This document shows, in pieces, positions 57,960 through 64,000 of a stretch of DNA of 64,000 nt; the first letter of the stretch is position 1, and every line of letters starts with the position of its first letter. The notes under the pieces were generated by a model. The model was not told the DNA's origin and ran no database searches. It saw only the letters and a program-made list of their open reading frames with translations. Origin of the DNA: Cordylochernes scorpioides (taxonomy: Eukaryota; Arthropoda; Arachnida; Pseudoscorpiones; Chernetidae); the NCBI GenBank assembly GCA_030710605.1, contig CP092881.1:70733118-70797117 (forward strand). The letters run 5' to 3'. The translations under genes and the position numbers were made by a program.

Positions 57960-58145
57960 CAATTTTTTGACAATTAAAATAATTTTATTGACATCTTGTC
58001 AATACATGCAAAGTGCACAGTCTGCACTATTTAAAAAAAAAGATAATATGGATTATATTAACTATGTACAATGAATATGGCACCTCTGCCAGCGCTGCAG
58101 AGTTTGGTGGAGAATCGCCAGTGGGTCTCCAGCGACAAAATCTAG
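57960..58145 (-). mobile_element. Retroelement 3' tail family (TTGACAAGATGTCAATAAAA)
   Basis: GACAATTAAAATAATTTTAT, TGACATCTTGTCAATACATG, AAGTGCACAGTCTGCACT, then ATGGCACCTCTGCCAGCGCT and GAGAATCGCCAGTGGGTC. Pieces recur at 23900-23965, 47815-47930, 54796-54870 and 56660-56735. Confidence 0.55.
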
Positions 58146-58682
58146 AGAATAATAAAATTGTTTTGAAAAGATACTTTATCCTGGAGGCCTGATTAATTTG
58201 ACTCAATATTCAAATTATATCAATTAGTTGAGTAATATATCAAGACAAAAAACTTTTTATTTTATTGATACTTATTCAAAATATGATTATGTACCTAGAC
58301 ATTGGTTATGATTTGATATTCCTTTAAGGTTTTAAAAAATACAACATTATGAATACCTCTAAAAACTTCAATAATAAAGTAATTTGGAAATAAATAATTC
58401 ACTAAGTTCTATATTGACTTCGAATACCAACTAGACTATACCAATTAATATTTCTTATGAATATTAATTAAAAACAGATTAAGGATATTAAGCCGCAGTA
58501 ATGAAGTAATTATACATCTCAACATTTTTAATATAAAGTTCATGTCCAATTCTCCATTTAAATATTGTCCATATACATAGAAAACTCCGAACAGTAAATA
58601 TTTTATCCTGAAGATAGAAGTTGCCGGTATTCATATTTCTGTGAAAAACAGACACTTCGGCCAGTTAGAGATTTTTTATTAT

Positions 58683-58724
58683 CTCAACGTTTCAACAAAC
58701 ATCTTTTGTCTTCGTCAGGAGAAA
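58683..58724 (-). ncRNA. Hammerhead ribozyme motif, family 2 copy A
   Basis: Minus strand: TTTCTC, CTGACGA (complement of 58712-58718), stem II arms ACAAA / TTTGT, GAAA (complement of 58690-58693), CGTT, GAGAT. Stem III would be ACGU, self-complementary, as in dimer-forming hammerheads; stem I about 4 bp. Confidence 0.6.
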
Positions 58725-58800
58725 TAAATTTTTTAAAAATTCATTTGACAAGGCGTTAGCTGAATAATTTTTAACGCCTTTGCCAAATGCTTTATTTTTA

Positions 58801-58845
58801 TTTCTCCTGACGAAGACAAAAGATTTTTGTTGAAATGTTGAGAAA
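58801..58845 (+). ncRNA. Hammerhead ribozyme motif, family 2 copy B
   Basis: TTTCTC (58801-58806), CTGACGA (58807-58813), stem II ACAAAA-GAT-TTTTGT, GAAA (58832-58835), TGTT, GAGAAA (58840-58845). Stem I is a perfect 6 bp and stem II 6 bp; cleavage triplet GUU. Faces copy A across a TTCATTTGACAAGGCGTTAG spacer palindrome. Confidence 0.65.
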
Positions 58846-59125
58846 ATAAAAAAAAACTCTAACTAGCCGATGTGTCTGTTTTTCATAGAAAAGTAAATAT
58901 TTTAACGGCTGCCATATTCAATATGTACCAGTCTTCATCATGGCATCTATGGAACCTGTGCACAATAACAGAAATGTACAATGTGGTACACATCAGACAA
59001 CCTAGCATCAATATCATTTCTATACTTGGCACAACATTTTCCATCTCCACAGGAGAGCTCGAAACTTGATGGTTAGAAAACTATTAAATATGGCCATCTA
59101 GAATGTTATTTACATGAGAAATATG

Positions 59126-59429
59126 GGAGTCTGTGGAGGGATGGTCTAAACCGTTGGATTTCGACCGCTCCGACCCGGGTTCGATTCCTGCATTAGGTAC
59201 TTTTTATAATTTTGAAAAAATGCTCCAATGGCTCCCGATTCTTGTAAAAGTCCAACCCCACCAGCGAGTGCAAGTAACCAAACGGGGCTCTGGAACATTT
59301 GTAAGTGCAAAGTCGAACTGTTTTTCACATGTGTAGACATGTGGTGCACTTGCAGTAAAAGCAGTCGCTTACTTCTACCCTCCATGATTATCATGGACTG
59401 TACCACGTGTACTAAGGATAAGCAAAAAA
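59126..59429 (+). mobile_element. tRNA-derived SINE, copy 2, complete with target duplication
   Basis: Same family as 20311. Flanked by a perfect 14-bp direct repeat ACATGAGAAATATG at 59112-59125 and 59430-59443, which fixes its ends at 304 bp. The tail is AAGCAAAAAA. Internal pol III boxes are intact. This indicates LINE-mediated, relatively recent insertion. Confidence 0.88.
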
Positions 59430-59567
59430 ACATGAGAAATATGAACGGGTTCTTCACCGGAAAAAGTGTACAATACAGGAATCATTCCCAGTTTATTAGT
59501 GTCAGGAAATCGAGGGTTTTAACCACTCATCCACCGACCATAAACGTTTCTATATCAATTTTCGTTA

Positions 59568-61067
59568 TACACTGGTGTCCAAAAAATAAGAAACTTAACC
59601 AATATTGAAATTTCTCAAAAGCTAATTTATTAAAATATATAAAATTTAGTATACAAATAGTTTAAACTATGGAGAATTTGACTAGCTATATGAAAATTTA
59701 AAAAAAAAATACTTGAAATTATGAAATATGCAAATTATTACCAACATACCCAAAGCTAAGGTTCCAGATCTTAAAGAAATAAGATATCAATAGGGAGTAT
59801 GATCACCTCTAACAGCTATCAAGGTCTCACAGCGAGCCCTCATACTGTTTACCAGGCTTTGGAGGAGGTCCAGGGGTAGTAAACCCCACTCCTCCAATAG
59901 AACAGTTCTTAGCTCAACAAGGGTTCTGGGAAAGGGGTGACGAGCTCCAATACGCCTCCCTAGAGCATCCCACACATGCTCTATTGGATTAAGGTCCGGA
60001 GATCTGGCTGGCCAATCCATCCTTCGAATATTCTCACTCTGGAGATATTCATTGACTAGCCTAGCCCTATGCGGACGAGCATTATCGTCCAGAAAAATTA
60101 AATTGTGACCAATTCGATCTCTATAAGGTCTTGGATAGGGCTCAAGGATCTCGTCCCTGTACCTTTGGGCAGTTAAAGTGCCCCCAAAAAAAATGTGGAG
60201 GGGTGTGCGTCTGCTAGAACTGATGCCAGTCCAGACTAAGAGACTGCCCCCTCTAAAACTGTCGATTTCCCTGATGTTACTGGGATGATAGCGGGTTCCA
60301 GGCTCCCTCCAGATGAAAACTCGTCGAGAATCTGTGTTTAAACTAAATCTTGACTCGTCACTGAAGAGAACATTGGCCCACTGATCATGAGTCCAGGCGT
60401 GATGTTCCAAGCACCAATTCAAGCGGGCTCTCCTGTGAGCAGAGGTTAAAGGGAAACAGACCATTGGTCGTCTTGCATAAAGAGCACCTTCGTGAAGCCT
60501 TCGGTAAACAGTTTGTCTTGAAATTCTCGTTCCAGTAGCACTTGAGAGTTCATTAGAGAGTTGAATAGCTGTCATCTCCCTATGGCGCTTGGCAGTTACG
60601 ACCAGATAACGGTCTTCAGAGGTAGCTGTTTTTCTTTTTCTACCAGAACCTTCTTTTCTTTTGATGGTTCCTGTCTCAATGAACTGTTTCCATATTTTGC
60701 TGACCACAGATTTATTCACATTTAGCCATTTTGCTACTTCAACTTGTGATTGCCCTGCCTCCATTCTTCCAACAGCTCTCCATTTTAAATCATCTGCTAA
60801 AAATTTTCGTAAACTCATAATTAACTAAGGATTAAATAAAATTATAATTGGACAATTCTTAGATGGGGTAAATGACATGCCAAATAGCACACTTATAAAG
60901 ACAAGCAAAAATTTGCATATTTTCAATTTTACCGAATCGAATGGTTGCGATAAATAAATTCTACGACTTAAAATACCTAATTAAATTACTTTTTAGCTTT
61001 TAGCGTTGTATATTTTAAAACATATCATTAAAAAACAAAAGTTTCTTATTTTTTGGACACCAGTGTA
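59568..61067 (-). mobile_element. Intact Tc1-type transposon
   Basis: 1500 bp with perfect 29-bp terminal inverted repeats (59568-59596 and 61039-61067, beginning TACACTGGTGTCC) and TA target duplications at 59566-59567 and 61068-61069. One uninterrupted transposase gene inside. No mutation is visible in ends or ORF. Confidence 0.95.
59787..60818 (-). CDS. Tc1-family transposase, 343 aa, full length
   Basis: Cut-and-paste DDE transposase acting on the flanking inverted repeats. N-terminal paired-like helix-turn-helix region (residues about 10-110, with VEVAKWLNVNKSVVSKIWK and RISRQTVYRRLHE) and an RKRK-rich basic linker near 60. The DD34E catalytic triad is complete: D154 in LFSDESRF, D245 in FLDDNARPH, E280 in SPDLNPIEHVW, with exactly 34 residues between the last two. 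The length matches complete Tc1 transposases. The start at 60818 is the first ATG and fits the conserved N-terminus. Intact ORF plus perfect ends suggests recent arrival, possibly still active; expression cannot be judged here. Confidence 0.95.
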   Translation of the reverse strand: MSLRKFLADDLKWRAVGRMEAGQSQVEVAKWLNVNKSVVSKIWKQFIETGTIKRKEGSGRKRKTATSEDRYLVVTAKRHREMTAIQLSNELSSATGTRISRQTVYRRLHEGALYARRPMVCFPLTSAHRRARLNWCLEHHAWTHDQWANVLFSDESRFSLNTDSRRVFIWREPGTRYHPSNIREIDSFRGGSLLVWTGISSSRRTPLHIFFGGTLTAQRYRDEILEPYPRPYRDRIGHNLIFLDDNARPHRARLVNEYLQSENIRRMDWPARSPDLNPIEHVWDALGRRIGARHPFPRTLVELRTVLLEEWGLLPLDLLQSLVNSMRARCETLIAVRGDHTPY

Positions 61068-61069
61068 TA

Positions 61070-61959
61070 TCTTAATCTCTGAGTGCACACACACATCTTA
61101 ATTTACACAATAAATGTCAGATCTTGTATATGCAATTTTAGCGCTTTCAAAATTAGCCCTTACTGTGTATCTAGAAACTAAATATCTTGAGAACATCCTA
61201 ATATGATCTCTCGGAAAGAGCCCAATTTAAAAAATACCAAAAATAATGGTTGAATAAATAAATACAGGAATTTATTAGTTTTTTTATCTTACAAAATAAC
61301 GTTCATAACTTGATTCTGTCATAATGATATTTACCGACTTCAAAACAAATCGCTTATTTGGTTTTCTAATATTGACAAATGTCTTATTCAAACATTTTTT
61401 TTATAGCAAGAGTCTGTGAACAAAATTAAAGCAATTATCAATGTTTAAATTAACAATTCTTGTAATAAATTTTATATATTTAATGTATAGGAGAGAGCAC
61501 ACCAATTACTGCATTCAAACGAATCAAATTTAATAAAATTGTAATGAAAAAAAGAGACATGTAATAAAGTTTTTAAATAAAATTTTCAGATGTTTAATGA
61601 AATTCCAGTTTAGAAATTCTCTTTTAAATATCTAATGTGCCTCATTTAGTTTTAAAATTCAACTTTCTCTTTCTCTATGTAAATGGACACGTGAATAATT
61701 TGTAAATGAAATGTAAATTATTTTCTAAATCTGTAAAAATGTTCGTGTAAATTGATCAAAAGATTTTTAATAAATTCCTTTTCTACATCTCTCTGTTGAC
61801 TATTAATTTATATTAAAACAACTCACAATTCTCTTCGTTTATTTGTTAGACACATAACACGTTTGCAGATTTTTTCTGGTTTAGCCTTCAGGCAGAGAAA
61901 TTAAATGGAAATATAGAGTTGCATCATAAGAGTAGAAATATATATATTTTAATACAAAG
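61070..61959. other. AT-rich sequence, no gene
   Basis: No ORF, exon or repeat copy recognised. 58146-58680 and 63331-64000 are likewise unassigned; the latter has ATTAACAAGAGCTCCATC / ATTAACAGGAGCTCCATC as a 100-bp spaced direct repeat (63870, 63962) with GTCTTAATAAAGC between. Confidence 0.5.
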
Positions 61960-62218
61960 CAATAACACGCCATCTATATATAACGAATGGAGATAATGAA
62001 GATAAAACCATTTCTAATATTCCACCCTTCAGTGTTGCATATAAAAGCAGAATTATCCAATACAGTATTGGAGCTCTAAGAAGCGGTTTGGTAGATTAAA
62101 TTGGAGGATTTACTACTGATAAACCCAGCCCTCCTAATATTTTTTCATCGCGGTAAAGACAGTTGAAGTTTGATTTATTTGTGATAAGAAACATTCGCGT
62201 CTTAATGTCTTCATTCGT

Positions 62219-62221
<3 letters not shown>

Positions 62222-62260
<39 letters not shown>
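62222..62260. repeat. (TA)n microsatellite
   Basis: About 38 bp of alternating AT. Confidence 0.95.
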
Positions 62261-62262
<2 letters not shown>

Positions 62263-62274
62263 TTCCTAGGGGTA

Positions 62275-63330
62275 TATACACTCGTGGACAAACCTTAAGG
62301 AAGTGGAAAGTCTTTAATGTCGCCGATCGTGTGTTATTTTTAAAAGAGACAGAGGCAATTTTTTTCATACTTGGTTATCTCGTATGTTTTCAATAAAGGT
62401 CGCTGTAATATCTTTCAAAGTTATTGTCTGAGAATCCTGATATAACATGCTGAAAGATACAACTTCCTTTAGTTTTGTCCATGAGTGTATCTTTCAGAGT
62501 TATTGTCTGAATCCCGATATACATGCTAAAAGATACAACTTCCTTTAGTTTAGTCCATGAGTGTATCTTTCAGAGTTATCGTCTGAATCCCGATATACAT
62601 GCTAAAAGATACAACTTCCTTTAGTTTTGTCCATGAGTGTATCTTTCAGAGTTATTGTCTGAATCCCGATATACATGCTAAAAGATACAACTTCCTTTAG
62701 TTTAGTCCATGAGTGTATCTTTCAGAGTTATCGTCTGAATCCCGATATACATGCTAAAAGATACAACTTCCTTTAGTTTTGTCCATGAGTGTATCTTTCA
62801 GAGTTATCGTCTGAATCCCGATATACATGCTAAAAGATACAACTTCCTTAAGTTTTGTCTATGAATCTATCTTTCAGAGTTATTGTCTGAATCCTGATAT
62901 ACATGCTAAAAGGTACAACTTCCTTAAGTTTTGTCTCTGAGTGTATCTTTCAGAGTTATTGTCTGAATCCTGATATACATGCAAAAAGTACAACTTCCTT
63001 AAATTTTGTTTATGAGTCTAACTTTCAGAGTTATTGTCTGAACCCCGATATACATGCTAAAAGGTACAACTTCCTTAAGTTTTGTCCATGAGTGTATCTT
63101 TCAGAGTTATTGCCTGAATCCTGATATAACATGGTAAAAGATACAACTTCTTTAAGTTTTGTCTATGAGTGTATCTTTCAGAGTTATTGTCTGAATCCAT
63201 ATATACATGCTAAAAGGTACAACTTCCTTAAGTTTTGTCCATGAGTGTATCATTCAGAGTTATTGTCTGAATCCTGATATACATGCTAAAAGGTACAACT
63301 TCCTTAAGTTTTGTCCATGAGTGTATATAG
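62275..63330. mobile_element. Tc1/mariner-type MITE with internal tandem amplification
   Basis: Left end ACACTCGTGGACAAACCTTA (about 62277) is the inverse of the right end CTTAAGTTTTGTCCATGAGT (to about 63328), both next to TATA. Inside are twelve units of about 76 bp. Confidence 0.7.
62400..63330. repeat. 76-bp tandem array
   Basis: CTTTCAGAGTTATTGTCTGA recurs at 62412, 62491, 62567, 62643, 62719, 62795, 62871, 62947, 63022, 63098, 63175 and 63251. Each unit contains a copy of the terminal motif AACTTCCTTAAGTTTTGTCC. Early units share TTTAG, later units TTAAG. Confidence 0.95.
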
Positions 63331-64000
63331 GTGTTGTGAACTATTAGTGAATTAGGAACGCTAAAATTGGAATTAAATTGTTGCCCAATTGAGTTCTGTG
63401 TGATCTTCATAATAAATAAATTAAACAAATAAAATTCTTCAATCTTGGGAAGCCTTGAGAGGCCAAGGAATTCTATATACAATCCTTCTATATTTAGAGT
63501 CTTCTATCTATCGAGAAAAAAGATTATTTACAATCCATATTCCATTATTATAAAAATATTTCCTTCTAAATGGATTTCTGTCCCAGGAGATTTCCTTGCA
63601 ATAACGTGGGTCGTAGCCTCTTCAAATGTACCTCAACTAGATTATTTTTGATACAAAATGTTGGTTATATACTTTCAAATATTTTTTTCACAAGTAAAAT
63701 GTTTAGTGGTATTTTATTTTCAAAATATCTTTATTAACATTTTCGCAATTCAAATTTTAAAATGGTTCAGATACCATGTGAGTGTTGTTCAAAATGCTAA
63801 CATCTCCGTGCCTAATTGGTTCGTCTTTAGGTTCTTAAAACTCCAGTGACTATATGTCCATATACTGGGATTAACAAGAGCTCCATCTATGATTCCTTTC
63901 TTTCTGTGGCGAATCTGTATAAGACCTGTGGTCTTAATAAAGCTTTGTGTGTATATACTGGGATTAACAGGAGCTCCATCTATGATTCCTTTCTTTCTGT

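Overview
The window looks like an intron-rich, AT-rich animal (arthropod) genome. The only host gene I can support is the 3' part of a Dscam-family (Down syndrome cell adhesion molecule) gene on the + strand. Seven exons run from 784 to 48568: three fibronectin type III (FN3) domains, a transmembrane exon and one cytoplasmic exon. All intron phases are mutually compatible (1-0, 0-1, 1-1, 1-1, 1-1, 1-1, 1-0). The exons stand out as GC-rich coding islands. The first FN3 pair splices directly to the next with no Ig10 exon between them, whereas canonical Dscam has Ig10 between FN3-4 and FN3-5. Three FN3 domains ahead of the membrane is the layout of the shortened Dscams (sDscam) of Chelicerata, so I infer a chelicerate such as a scorpion, spider or horseshoe crab. 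The 5' exons and the end of the gene lie outside the window or were not found.

The introns (21.8 kb, 1.3 kb, 7.3 kb, 2.4 kb, 0.3 kb and about 13 kb) and the 15 kb downstream are mostly mobile and tandem repeats. 1-784: 32-bp minisatellite touching the first exon. 1361-1887: relic of a Penelope-like retroelement endonuclease. 5.9-7.6 kb: fold-back elements, some with hammerhead ribozyme cores. 10.0-16.9 kb: a hierarchical satellite (about 36-bp monomers, a 163-bp higher-order unit, a 55-bp unit). 17.5-19.5 kb: pogo/Tigger-like MITE with a visible empty site, inverted LINE ends, fold-back MITEs. 20.3 kb: tRNA-derived SINE. 21.5 kb: perfect 346-bp palindrome. 25-31 kb: fold-backs with tRNA-like cores and a 98-bp array made from a LINE 3' end. 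37.5-38.7 kb: 32-bp minisatellite. 41.7-43.2 kb: LINE reverse transcriptase. 44.8 kb: 120-bp array. 48.6 kb: 183-bp array. 50.8-52.0 kb: tandem array whose units are each a hairpin. 55.1-56.7 kb: broken mariner carrying two nested insertions. 59.1-61.1 kb: intact SINE and intact Tc1 element. 62.3-63.3 kb: MITE with internally amplified termini.

The most interesting signal is a set of hammerhead-ribozyme-type sequences (CTGANGA, stem II, GAAA, NUH) in at least two unrelated fold-back families, in a window that also holds a Penelope-like endonuclease relic. Penelope-like elements are known carriers of hammerhead ribozymes. Several non-autonomous families here show 11-14 bp target duplications, which points to target-primed retrotransposition.
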